Positions 49,028 to 57,017 of a stretch of 64,000 nucleotides of DNA are shown piece after piece. Both the position numbers and the translations under genes were made by a program. The notes beneath the pieces were generated by a model, which saw only the letters and a list, made by a program, of their open reading frames with translations, was not told where the DNA came from and did not search any database. This stretch comes from Trujillonella endophytica (GTDB taxonomy: Bacteria > Actinomycetota > Actinomycetes > Mycobacteriales > Geodermatophilaceae): NCBI RefSeq assembly GCF_900110555.1, contig NZ_FOEE01000005.1, positions 124,001 to 188,000 on the forward strand, written 5' to 3'. The number at the start of each line of letters is the position of its first letter. Within the stretch, counting starts at the first letter, position 1.

Positions 49028-49831
49028 TCAGCGCGGCAGGGGCTGGACCAACTGGCCGATGGTGACCTCGGCGAACACGCCGTCGCCGTCGTGCAGCGCG
49101 GCCCGCACGACTCCACGCCCCAGCGTCGGGGTGAACCGGGTCAGGCCGGTGATGGCGACCCACTCGCCGGTCTGCTGCCGCAGCACATGGGCGCTGACGT
49201 CGGGGTTGATCGTGCTCGCCGTGGCAGCGCCGAAGTCGACGCCCATGTTGTTCGCGTAGTCGAAGCTCACGGCCAGGCGCGCCGACGGACGGACCGGCTC
49301 CCCGGCGACCACCGGGACCTCGAGCCGGATCCACAGCCCCGTCGTCGACCCCTCCCTGCTCGGGGCGTACCGCATGTCGACCCCCCGGAGGAAGCCGCGC
49401 GCCGGGGACGCCGACTCGCGCAGGCTCGGCACCTCCTCCGGCGGGACCAGCGGGCTGCCGCCGTCGGCCGGGGCTCCGGTCGGCAGCCCGTCGAGCGCCG
49501 ACAGGTCCGCATCGCGCAGCCGCAGCGCGGAGGCGCGGGCGTGCAGCTCGCCGTCCACGAGCAGGTGCAGGTCGACCAGCTGGATCTTCTTGCCCTCGCG
49601 GACGACGGTGGGCTCGACCGTGAGCCGCCGGCCCACCGGGAGGGGGCGGACGAGGTCCGCCGTCATGCGACTCACAGTCATCGGGACCAGCGTGGGGACC
49701 GTGTCGAGGACCTGACCCAGGAGCGCGAGCGTGGATCCGCCGTTGGCGTGCCGGGGATCCCAGGCACCCTGCGTGCACTCGGTGGCGACGTAGCCGTCCC
49801 CGTCGCGGACGAAGAGGGCGCCGGCGTCCAT
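49028..49831 (-). CDS. Thioesterase family protein (double-hotdog, acyl-CoA), copy A
   Basis: A 267-residue acyl-CoA thioesterase-like protein with two hotdog units. QGAWDPRHANGGSTLALL opens the first; MRYAPSREGSTTGLWIRL and FDYANNMGVDF belong to the second. It is a clear paralogue of the gene at 56165 (shared VVREGKKIQLVDL, SALRLRDADL, INPDVSAH). Both have GGTGG(G/C)CGGC directly before the ATG, which supports this start over GTG 49840. Confidence 0.85.
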   Translation of the reverse strand: MDAGALFVRDGDGYVATECTQGAWDPRHANGGSTLALLGQVLDTVPTLVPMTVSRMTADLVRPLPVGRRLTVEPTVVREGKKIQLVDLHLLVDGELHARASALRLRDADLSALDGLPTGAPADGGSPLVPPEEVPSLRESASPARGFLRGVDMRYAPSREGSTTGLWIRLEVPVVAGEPVRPSARLAVSFDYANNMGVDFGAATASTINPDVSAHVLRQQTGEWVAITGLTRFTPTLGRGVVRAALHDGDGVFAEVTIGQLVQPLPR

Positions 49832-49873
49832 GCCGCCCACCGTCTCACGGCCGGTCGGCGGACCCGACGGGGG

Positions 49874-50494
49874 TCAGGTGCCGGCGGTGCGGGCGCCGGC
49901 GAGCAGCAGCCGGGCCACGCCCTCGACCCGGTCCACCGCCTCGGCCAGGCTGGCCCGCCCGGTCACCAGGGCGGTCACGGAGTTCATCAGCACGGCGTCC
50001 AGGCCGCGGCCCACGTACGGCACCGCCTCGGGCGGCAGCCCGACCAGCATCTGCTCCATGAGGGCCTTGCTGCGGGTGCCCATCTCCGCCACCGTCTCGA
50101 CGACGTCCGGATCGGCCGAGGTCTGCATGAGCACCATCAGCGCGCCCATGTTCGGGTTGCGGTGGAACGCCCGCACGGCCCGGCGCAGGTAGGCCGACAC
50201 CAGCTCGCCGGGGTCGGCGTCCCGCGTCCGGCTCACCGAGGCCATGCGGCCCATCAGCGGCTGCTGCCACTCGGCCAGCGCCGCGGCCAGCAGCTGTTCG
50301 CGTGAGCGGAAGTACTTGTAGGCCGTGCCGAGGGCGACGCCGGAGCGCTCGGCGACCTCCCGCATCTGCAGCGCCTGCGGACCCCGCTCGGTGACGATCT
50401 CGACCACCGTCTCCAGGAGCCGGGTCCGGCGCGCCAGCTGGCGGGGGGTCATGGCCTCGCGCGGCAGCGGCGCGGGGGCCTCGACGGCGGTCAC
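49874..50494 (-). CDS. TetR family transcriptional regulator A
   Basis: A 206-residue regulator. The helix-turn-helix is MREVAERSGVALGTAYKYFRSREQLLAAAL (about residues 42-70, two segments), as in TetR proteins of acyl-CoA or steroid metabolism. The GTG at 50494 follows TACCGT by 7 nt: leaderless. It is divergent from the amidohydrolase-like gene at 50613, whose promoter carries a palindrome; repression of that gene and its neighbour is inferred. Confidence 0.9.
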   Translation of the reverse strand: MTAVEAPAPLPREAMTPRQLARRTRLLETVVEIVTERGPQALQMREVAERSGVALGTAYKYFRSREQLLAAALAEWQQPLMGRMASVSRTRDADPGELVSAYLRRAVRAFHRNPNMGALMVLMQTSADPDVVETVAEMGTRSKALMEQMLVGLPPEAVPYVGRGLDAVLMNSVTALVTGRASLAEAVDRVEGVARLLLAGARTAGT

Positions 50495-50577
50495 GCCGAC
50501 GACGGTATCGGGCGCCGACCCGGCCGGGGAGGAGCGCTCCCGCCCGGACCCCCCGGCCGGGGGAGACGCGCCGCGCC

Positions 50578-50607
50578 TTGACACGAAATGGAACGATGTT
50601 CCAAAGT
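50578..50607 (+). promoter_or_regulatory. Promoter with palindromic operator before amidohydrolase A
   Basis: -35 TTGACA (50578-50583) and -10 CAAAGT (50602-50607) are separated by 18 nt. The spacer holds the perfect palindrome TGGAAC-GAT-GTTCCA (50589-50603). The GTG start is 5 nt after the -10, so transcripts are leaderless. A related site occurs at 51496-51509. Confidence 0.6.
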
Positions 50608-50612
50608 GCCCC

Positions 50613-51476
50613 GTGCCCGGACCCACAGACCTGCCCGTGATCGACACGCTGATCGGCTTCCCGACCGAGGGGTCCGGGCAGTACGACTTCATCCGCCGGC
50701 AGACCAAGGACGCGGCCTCCCGCGCGTCGGCCATGCCGGTCGAGTACATGTTCACCGACGTCCCCGACGTCGCGCCGACGTCGGACCCCGTGTCGATCAC
50801 GCTGCACGAGATGGACCGCTTCGGCATCGAGAAGGGCATGGTCCACGTGACCGGCGACGACGCCCGGCGCGCGGTCCGCGAGCACCCCGACCGGTTCGTC
50901 CCGGCGGGGGTCGTGACCGACCCGAACGACGTCATGGGCAGCGTGCGAACCCTCCGGCAGGCGCACGAGGAGTTCGGCGTCCGGGCGACGACGGTCTTCC
51001 CCGCGGGCACGTTCCCGCAGGTCGCCATCGACGCGCCGCAGATGTACCCGGTCTACGCGACCTGCGTCGAGCTCGGCATCCCGATCTTCGTGTGCGCCGG
51101 CATGCCGGGGCCCCGCGTGCCGTACGAGGTGCAGGAGGTCGGCCGCATCGACCGGGTGATGTTCGACTTCCCGGACCTGGTGTTCGTCACCCGCCACGGC
51201 TGCGAGCCGTGGGAGGAGCTGGCCGTGAAGCTCATGCTGAAGTGGCCGAACCTCTACTACTCCACGTCCGCGTTCGCCCCGAAGCACTACCCGAAGGCCA
51301 TCGTCGACTACGCCAACAGCCGCGGCGCCGACAAGGTCCTCTACGCCGGCTACTTCCCGGCCGGGCTGTCGCTGGAGCGGATCTTCCGGGACATGCCCGC
51401 GGTGCCCTTCCGCGACGAGGTGTGGCCGAAGTTCCTCTACGGCAACGCGGCCCGGGTCCTCGGCCTGGCCGGCTGA
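50613..51476 (+). CDS. Amidohydrolase-fold protein A, metal ligands degenerate
   Basis: A 287-residue protein of the amidohydrolase 2 (TIM-barrel) group. The usual N-terminal DxHxH or DNH motif is replaced by VIDTLIGFP, and the usual late GSDYP is replaced by LYAGYFPAG. Only the TRHGCEPWEE His region is kept. It may be a non-catalytic partner or use another mechanism. The GTG at 50613 is leaderless. The canonical paralogue lies 105 nt downstream under a look-alike promoter. Confidence 0.8.
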   Translation: MPGPTDLPVIDTLIGFPTEGSGQYDFIRRQTKDAASRASAMPVEYMFTDVPDVAPTSDPVSITLHEMDRFGIEKGMVHVTGDDARRAVREHPDRFVPAGVVTDPNDVMGSVRTLRQAHEEFGVRATTVFPAGTFPQVAIDAPQMYPVYATCVELGIPIFVCAGMPGPRVPYEVQEVGRIDRVMFDFPDLVFVTRHGCEPWEELAVKLMLKWPNLYYSTSAFAPKHYPKAIVDYANSRGADKVLYAGYFPAGLSLERIFRDMPAVPFRDEVWPKFLYGNAARVLGLAG

Positions 51477-51485
51477 CTTCGGGCG

Positions 51486-51514
51486 TTGCCCGAACAGAAA
51501 CATCGTTCTAAAGT
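51486..51514 (+). promoter_or_regulatory. Promoter with related operator before amidohydrolase B
   Basis: -35 TTGCCC (51486-51491) and -10 TAAAGT (51509-51514) are 17 nt apart. The spacer site AGAAACATCGTTCT (51496-51509) is, read on the other strand, AGAACGATGTTTCT, nearly the palindrome at 50589. Co-regulation is inferred. Confidence 0.55.
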
Positions 51515-51580
51515 CGTTCCCGTCGCGCGGCGGTTGCGCGGCATCGGCGGTCCCCGCCGACCAGGGAGAGAGGCAACCCC

Positions 51581-52768
51581 GTGACCGAGCTGCCGTTCCG
51601 GTTCTTCGACTGCGACAACCACTACTACGAGGCACTGGACGCGTTCACCCGGCACCTCGAGCCCCGGTACCGCAAGCGGGCCATGCAGTGGGTGCAGGTC
51701 GAGGGGAAGACGCGCCTGCTGGTCGGCGGCAAGGTCAACAAGTTCATCCCGAACCCGACCTTCGACCCGGTCGCCGCTCCCGGCGTGATGGACGAGTACT
51801 TCCGCGGCCGCAACCCCAAGAGCGCCGACCCGAGCAAGCTGTTCGGCGAGCTGGAGCCCATCCGGCCGGAGTACCGCGACCGCGACGCCCGCCTGGCGCT
51901 CATGGACGCCCAGGGCATGGAGGCGTGCATCATGCTGCCCACCCTCGGGGTCGGCATGGAGCACGCGCTGGACCACGACATCCCCGCGATGACCGCCGCG
52001 TTCCGCGCCTTCAACCGCTGGCTGGAGGAGGACTGGGGCTTCGCCTACCGCAACCGGATCTTCGCCGCGCCCTACATCACGCTGTCCGACCCGGAGAACG
52101 CCGTCCGCGAGCTGCAGTGGGCCCTGGACCACGACGCCCGGTTCGTCGTCATGGTGGGCGGGCCGGTGACCACCGTGTTCGGGCACCGGGCGCCCGGCGA
52201 CGCCATGTTCGACGCCTTCTGGCAGCTGGCCAACGACTCGGGGATCACGGTGATCTACCACGGCGGCGATACCCTCTACACGAAGTACCTGGGGGACTGG
52301 GGCGAGAACGACTTCGCCGAGGCCTTCCGCGCCAACGCGTTCCGGAGCCTGCACTCGGCCAGCTACATGCAGGACACCCTCGCCAGCCACCTCGCGCTGG
52401 GCCTGTTCTCCCGCTTCCCCAACCTGCGGATCGCCGCGATCGAGACCGGGTCGTCGTGGGTCTTCCACCTGTTCGAGAAGCTCACGAAGGCCTGGGGTCA
52501 GGTGCCGCACCTGTTCCCGGAGGACCCCCGCGAGACGTTCGCCCGGCACGTCTGGGTCGCGCCGTTCTACGAGGACGACCTCAAGAGCCTGCTCGGGCTC
52601 CTGGGCGCCGACCACATCCTCATGGGGTCGGACTATCCGCACGTCGAGGGCCTGGCCGAGCCGGCGAGCTACCTGAAGGACCTGCAGAACGTCGACTACA
52701 CGATGGCCGACGCCGAGAAGGTCATGAAGGACAACGGCTGGGCCCTGGCGACCCGCCGCCCGGCCTGA
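51581..52768 (+). CDS. Amidohydrolase 2 family metal-dependent hydrolase B
   Basis: A 395-residue TIM-barrel hydrolase. Metal ligands are plausible: FDCDNHYYEA at the N-terminus, VIYHGGDTLY (His), the AAIETGSSW Glu, and HILMGSDYPHVEG with the conserved Asp. Family members are decarboxylases, hydratases or hydrolases of ring-cleavage and lipid-like acids; the substrate is unknown. The GTG has AGGGAGAGAGG upstream. Confidence 0.88.
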   Translation: MTELPFRFFDCDNHYYEALDAFTRHLEPRYRKRAMQWVQVEGKTRLLVGGKVNKFIPNPTFDPVAAPGVMDEYFRGRNPKSADPSKLFGELEPIRPEYRDRDARLALMDAQGMEACIMLPTLGVGMEHALDHDIPAMTAAFRAFNRWLEEDWGFAYRNRIFAAPYITLSDPENAVRELQWALDHDARFVVMVGGPVTTVFGHRAPGDAMFDAFWQLANDSGITVIYHGGDTLYTKYLGDWGENDFAEAFRANAFRSLHSASYMQDTLASHLALGLFSRFPNLRIAAIETGSSWVFHLFEKLTKAWGQVPHLFPEDPRETFARHVWVAPFYEDDLKSLLGLLGADHILMGSDYPHVEGLAEPASYLKDLQNVDYTMADAEKVMKDNGWALATRRPA

Positions 52769-52817
52769 CGCGGCCGGATCGGCGGCGGCCGCGGCCCCGG
52801 GGCATCGCGTCGGAGTT

Positions 52818-52855
52818 GCTCGTGCTCTGCCCACGGGGCGGGGCAGAGCACGAGC
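52818..52855 (+). terminator. Bidirectional hairpin between amidohydrolase B and acyl-CoA ligase
   Basis: Perfect 15-bp inverted repeat GCTCGTGCTCTGCCC / GGGCAGAGCACGAGC with an 8-nt loop between convergent genes. Confidence 0.75.
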
Positions 52856-52888
52856 CCGACCGGGGGACCCGCAGGCCGGGCCCCGGGC

Positions 52889-54601
52889 TCAGCGCCCGGC
52901 CTGCTCCTCCTCCAGCCGCACCTTCAGCAGCTTGCCGGTGTCGCTGTACGGGAGGGCGGTCCGGAACTCCACCGTGGCCGGCACCTTGAACGCCGCGAGC
53001 GCCTGCCCGCACCACGCGCGCACGGCCGCCTCGGTCAGCCCCGACCCCGCCCGGGGGACGACGAACGCCTTCGGCTCCTGGCCCAGGTCGGGATGGTCGA
53101 CGCCGATGACCGCGGCGTCGTCGACGTCCGGGTGCTCGATCAGCCGGTTCTCGATCTCGATCGGGTAGACGTTCTCGCCGCCGCGGATGATCAGGTCGCG
53201 CCGGCGGCTCTCCAGGAACAGCAGCCCGCCGGAGATCCGCCCGAAGTCGCCGGTGCGGTACCAGCGGTTCTCGTGGAGGGCGGCGGCGGTGGCGGCCTCG
53301 TCGCCCCAGTAGCCGAGGAACACCGAGGGGCTACGCAGGAAGACCTCGCCGACCTCGTGCTCGACGGCCACCGAGCCGTCGTCGCGCCGCACCTCGATCT
53401 CGACCGTCGCCTGCGCCGGCCCCACGGACTCCGGCACGTCGAGGAACTCGTCGTTGCCGATGCGGGCGCCGAGCCCGACGGTCTCGGTCATCCCGTAGCC
53501 GTTGCCGAGCCGGACGCGCGGGAAGCGCTCGTGCAGCGCGCGGACGAGCTCCGGGGGGAAGGCCGACCCGCCGGTGGACGTCGACGTGACCGTCGACAGG
53601 TCGTAGCGCGCGACGTCCGGGTGCCGCAGTAGCCGCCAGAACTGCGTGGGGACGCCGGCCAGGTAGGTGGCCCGGTGCGCCTGCACGAGCTCCATGAGCA
53701 CCACCGGGTCCCACCGGCCCGGAGTCGGGAAGACGAGCTTGGTGGGGGAGGCGGCGGCGGTCACCAGCACCGGCGCGATCCCGGAGACGTGGAACAGCGG
53801 CCCCGTGACCACCGAGCACGCCTGGGGCGGGGTCCAGCCGGCGGGCGGCGGGGGCGCAGTGGCCATCGCCATGGCGCCGGACAGCCGCCCGACCAGGGCG
53901 AAGTTGACGATGTTGCGGTGCGTCAGGACCGCGCCTTTGGGGCGGCCGGTCGTGCCGCTGGTGAACAGCAGCACGGCCGGGTCGTCCTCGGCGATGTCGA
54001 CAGGCTCGGGGGAGCGGCCGAGGAACTGCTGCGCATCGGCGTGCAGCTCGTCGAGGCGGACGACCGGGACACCGGCCGGCACCGAACTCGACTCGATCCG
54101 CTCCAGCCGGCGTGCGTCACCGACGACGAGGACGGGCGAGCTCAGGGCGATGCCGAACCGCAGCTCCGGACCGGTCCACCATCCGTTCAGGCCCGTGACG
54201 ACCGCGCCGATGGTCACGACGGCCCACATCAGAAGGGCGTACTCCGCGTGGTTGGCGGCGACGATCGCGATGCGGTCGCCGGGGCGCACCCCGTAGCGCT
54301 GCTGGAGCAGGAGCGCGATCGCGTCCATGTCGGCCATGGCATCGCGGTAGGTCCAGGTCCGCCCCGTCGGCACCGAGACGAGGAACGGCAGGTCCAGCTG
54401 TGCCGGGGTCTTGTCCTCCAGCAGCGCCCGCAGCGTCCGGGGCCGGCGGACGAAGACGGTGTGCGGCCGGCCGAGGACGTCCTCGACGCCCAGCTCGAAG
54501 GGGGCGCCGGGGCCGAGAAGGGCCTCCCGCGCGGCCGGGGGCAGCGCCGCCGCCCCCTCCCAGTGCAGGCGGGCCGGCGGGGTCTGGGTCGCCTCGACCA
54601 C
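52889..54601 (-). CDS. AMP-dependent acyl-CoA synthetase/ligase
   Basis: About 570 residues; activates an acid as acyl-AMP and transfers it to CoA. Motifs in order: LLFTSGTTGRPKGAVLTH, GNGYGMTETVG, WYRTGDFG, RDLIIRGGENVYPIEIEN and the catalytic Lys in SDTGKLLK. The GTG at 54601 is chosen because GCGAGAG precedes it; starts at 54673 or 54670 inside a palindromic promoter are possible. It diverges from the enoyl-CoA hydratase gene, suggesting a shared catabolic pathway. Confidence 0.9.
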   Translation of the reverse strand: MVEATQTPPARLHWEGAAALPPAAREALLGPGAPFELGVEDVLGRPHTVFVRRPRTLRALLEDKTPAQLDLPFLVSVPTGRTWTYRDAMADMDAIALLLQQRYGVRPGDRIAIVAANHAEYALLMWAVVTIGAVVTGLNGWWTGPELRFGIALSSPVLVVGDARRLERIESSSVPAGVPVVRLDELHADAQQFLGRSPEPVDIAEDDPAVLLFTSGTTGRPKGAVLTHRNIVNFALVGRLSGAMAMATAPPPPAGWTPPQACSVVTGPLFHVSGIAPVLVTAAASPTKLVFPTPGRWDPVVLMELVQAHRATYLAGVPTQFWRLLRHPDVARYDLSTVTSTSTGGSAFPPELVRALHERFPRVRLGNGYGMTETVGLGARIGNDEFLDVPESVGPAQATVEIEVRRDDGSVAVEHEVGEVFLRSPSVFLGYWGDEAATAAALHENRWYRTGDFGRISGGLLFLESRRRDLIIRGGENVYPIEIENRLIEHPDVDDAAVIGVDHPDLGQEPKAFVVPRAGSGLTEAAVRAWCGQALAAFKVPATVEFRTALPYSDTGKLLKVRLEEEQAGR

Positions 54602-54668
54602 GGGGACTCTCGCTTCCTGTCGCCGGCTGCGCCGGTGCGGTCCGCGTCCGGCATCCCCGGCCGCGCCC

Positions 54669-54682
54669 ATCATTGTTATGAT
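54669..54682. promoter_or_regulatory. AT-rich palindrome in divergent promoter
   Basis: ATCAT-TGTT-ATGAT stands out in GC-rich surroundings. Its right half is a consensus -10 (TATGAT, 54677-54682) for the enoyl-CoA hydratase gene. The symmetry suggests an operator or paired -10 elements for both divergent genes. Confidence 0.5.
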
Positions 54683-54711
54683 TGCATCCGTGTTCGCGGG
54701 GTGGAGGAGCC

Positions 54712-55479
54712 GTGTCGGCTGAGGTGCGCACCGCGGTGCGCGTGCGTGTCCGCGACCGGGTGGCCGAGGTGACGCTCGTCGACGTCGGCCGACGCAACAG
54801 CTGCAACCCGGTGCTGGTCGAACAGCTCGTGCGGGTCTGCGACGAGCTGCGGCACGACCGCTCGGTGCACGTCGTCGTCCTGCGGGCCGAGGGGCCGGTC
54901 TTCTCCGCCGGTGGGGACGTCGACTCGCTGCTCGAACCCGCCGGCGACCCGACGGCCGTCTACGCCGGGTTCGCCGCCCTCGCCGCGCTGCCGGTGCCGG
55001 TGCTCGCTGCGGTGCACGCGCCGGTCATCGGGGCCGGGGTGAACTTCCTGCTCGCCTGCGACGCCGTCGTCGCCGCCCGCAGCGCCACCTTCGACATCCG
55101 TTTCCTCGACGTCGGCATCCACCCCGGCGGCGGCTATCTCACGCGGATGCAGGAGCGGATCGGCAGGCAGGGCACCGCGGCGCTGATCCTCTTCGGTGAC
55201 GTCGTCACCGCGGAGGAGGCACAGGGCTGCGGGCTGGTCTGGCGGTGCGTGGCCGACGAGGAGCTCGGCACCGTCGTCGGCGGGCTGGCCGCGAGGGTGG
55301 CCGGCCGCGACCGCGAGCTCCTGCGCCGGACGAAGGCGACGCTGGCGCTCGGGCCCGCGATGACCGTCGGCCGGACGGCCGCGGAGGTCGAGCAGATCGC
55401 CCAAGGCTGGTCGCAGCGGCAGCCGGCCTATCTGGCCGGTGTCGAGCGCCTACGGGCTCGCGTTCACCGCTCCCCCTGA
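54712..55479 (+). CDS. Enoyl-CoA hydratase/isomerase family protein
   Basis: A 255-residue crotonase-fold protein. The oxyanion-hole segments are FSAGGDVDSLL and APVIGAGVNFLLACD; the following FLDVGIHPGGGYL holds the region where hydratases carry their second Glu (here not Glu). This favours an isomerase or another crotonase activity. The GTG at 54712 has GGAGGAG 3-5 nt upstream. Divergent from the acyl-CoA ligase, convergent with TetR B. Confidence 0.88.
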   Translation: MSAEVRTAVRVRVRDRVAEVTLVDVGRRNSCNPVLVEQLVRVCDELRHDRSVHVVVLRAEGPVFSAGGDVDSLLEPAGDPTAVYAGFAALAALPVPVLAAVHAPVIGAGVNFLLACDAVVAARSATFDIRFLDVGIHPGGGYLTRMQERIGRQGTAALILFGDVVTAEEAQGCGLVWRCVADEELGTVVGGLAARVAGRDRELLRRTKATLALGPAMTVGRTAAEVEQIAQGWSQRQPAYLAGVERLRARVHRSP

Positions 55480-56124
55480 GCAGGTGGGCTCCGGGGCCTC
55501 GGCATGCCGGAGCGCCTCGGGCGGCCGCGCCGCTGCCGGGGTGGCGGCCAGGCCGCGGACCAGGGCGTCGACCAGCCCGGCGGCGCGCGCCGCCGGATCC
55601 GGCCGACCGACGAGGGCGCGGAACAGCACCGTGCCCAGCAGCATGTCCACGACGCCGTCCAGGTCCGCGTCCGCGCGCAGCTGACCGGCCTGCACCCCGG
55701 CCCGCAGGCGGTCGAGGAGCTGCTGCCGGGACGGGCCGGTCAGGTGCTCGTAGAGGCGGGCGGCGTGCGCGTCGCTGTCCGCCGCGGCCGCGGCCAGGCC
55801 GCGCACGAGCGCGGCCTGGATCGGGTCCTCCAGCTGCGCGAGCAGGGCATGGAACCACTCCTGCAGGTCGGCGTCGATGTCACCGGTGTCCGCCGGCGGC
55901 GCCGTCGCCGGGGCCAGGTGGCCGGCCAGCGCGGCCTCGGCGACGACCGCCGACTTCGACGGCCACCACCGGTAGACCGTCTGCTTGGCCACCCCGGCAC
56001 GGGCGGCGATCGCCTCCATCGTGAGCTTGTCGTAACCGCCGGCGCCGAGCAGGTCGCGGGCTGCCTCCAGCACCGCCCGGTGGGCGCGGGCGCTCCGCGG
56101 CCGCCCGCGCTCCCTGCCCGTCAT
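55450..56124 (-). CDS. TetR family transcriptional regulator B
   Basis: A 224-residue regulator. The N-terminal helix-turn-helix reads LTMEAIAARAGVAKQTVYRWW followed by SKSAVVAEA, with a TetR_C-type ligand domain. TAGGGT ends 7 nt before the ATG at 56124 (leaderless). It lies 40 nt downstream of thioesterase B on the same strand. Its last codons overlap the convergent enoyl-CoA hydratase gene. Confidence 0.9.
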   Translation of the reverse strand: MTGRERGRPRSARAHRAVLEAARDLLGAGGYDKLTMEAIAARAGVAKQTVYRWWPSKSAVVAEAALAGHLAPATAPPADTGDIDADLQEWFHALLAQLEDPIQAALVRGLAAAAADSDAHAARLYEHLTGPSRQQLLDRLRAGVQAGQLRADADLDGVVDMLLGTVLFRALVGRPDPAARAAGLVDALVRGLAATPAAARPPEALRHAEAPEPTCSGGAVNASP

Positions 56125-56164
56125 GCCGCCGACCCTAGCCAGCGACGGCGTCCCGGCCGGCCGG

Positions 56165-56965
56165 TCAGCGGGCCCGGGGCTGGACCAGCTGGCAGACGGT
56201 GACCTCGGCGAAGACGCCGTCCAGATCGCTCAGACTCGCCGTCGACACCCCGCGCCCGAGGGACGGCGAGAATCGGGTGCCCCCCGTGAGCGCCACCCAC
56301 TCGCCGGTCATCGGCCGCAGCAGGTGCGCGCTGACGTCGGGGTTGATCGTCGTGGCGGTGCCCGGCGGCATGGCCACGTTGATGTTGTTGGCGAAGTCGA
56401 ACGCCAGCGCCGCGCGGGCCGAGGTGCGCACCGCCTCGCCGTCGACGACCGGCACCTCCAGGCGGACCCACACGCCCGTGGTCGTGCCGTCCCGGCTGGG
56501 GGCGTAGCGCATGTCGACGCCCCAGAGGAAGCCGGCCTGCGACACCGAGGACTCCCGCAGGCTCTCCGCGGCCTCCGGCGGCACGAGCTGCGGCACGGTC
56601 CCGGCCGAGCCCGCCGGCAGGTCGTCGCGACCGGTGAGGTCCGCGTCGCGCAGCCGCAGCGCCGACGCCCGGGCGTGCAGCACGCCGTCGACGTGCAGGC
56701 TCAGGTCGACGAGCTGGATCTTCTTGCCCTCGCGCACGACCGAGGTGGTCACCGTCAGCGGGCGGTGCAGCGGCACCGGGCGCATGAGGTCCGCCGTCAT
56801 CCGCGCCGGCGTCATCGGGACCAGCGACGGCACGTCCTCGAGGCAGTGCCCGAGCAGCGCGAGCACCGAGCCGCCGTTGGCGTCCCCCGGGTCCCACGCC
56901 CCCTGCGCCAGTTCCGTCGCCACGTACGTGTCGTTCTCGCGGAGGAAGAGTGCGCGCGCGGCCAT
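56165..56965 (-). CDS. Thioesterase family protein (double-hotdog, acyl-CoA), copy B
   Basis: A 266-residue paralogue of the thioesterase at 49028. It shares the opening QGAWDPGDANGGSVLALLG, VVREGKKIQLVDLSL, RYAPSRDGTTTGVWVRL and TINPDVSAHLLRPMTGEW. Both copies sit next to a TetR gene, though of different TetR types and order. It probably hydrolyses acyl-CoA. Divergent from the HAD hydrolase. Confidence 0.85.
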   Translation of the reverse strand: MAARALFLRENDTYVATELAQGAWDPGDANGGSVLALLGHCLEDVPSLVPMTPARMTADLMRPVPLHRPLTVTTSVVREGKKIQLVDLSLHVDGVLHARASALRLRDADLTGRDDLPAGSAGTVPQLVPPEAAESLRESSVSQAGFLWGVDMRYAPSRDGTTTGVWVRLEVPVVDGEAVRTSARAALAFDFANNINVAMPPGTATTINPDVSAHLLRPMTGEWVALTGGTRFSPSLGRGVSTASLSDLDGVFAEVTVCQLVQPRAR

Positions 56966-57017
56966 GCCGGCCACCGTGTCACAGGCCGCCGGGAGATCCC
57001 CGTACCGTGGCCGGGAT

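Noticed and set aside
52818-52855. Long inverted repeat considered as transposon end
   Set aside because: A single hairpin between convergent genes, with no transposase and no second copy; a terminator explains it.
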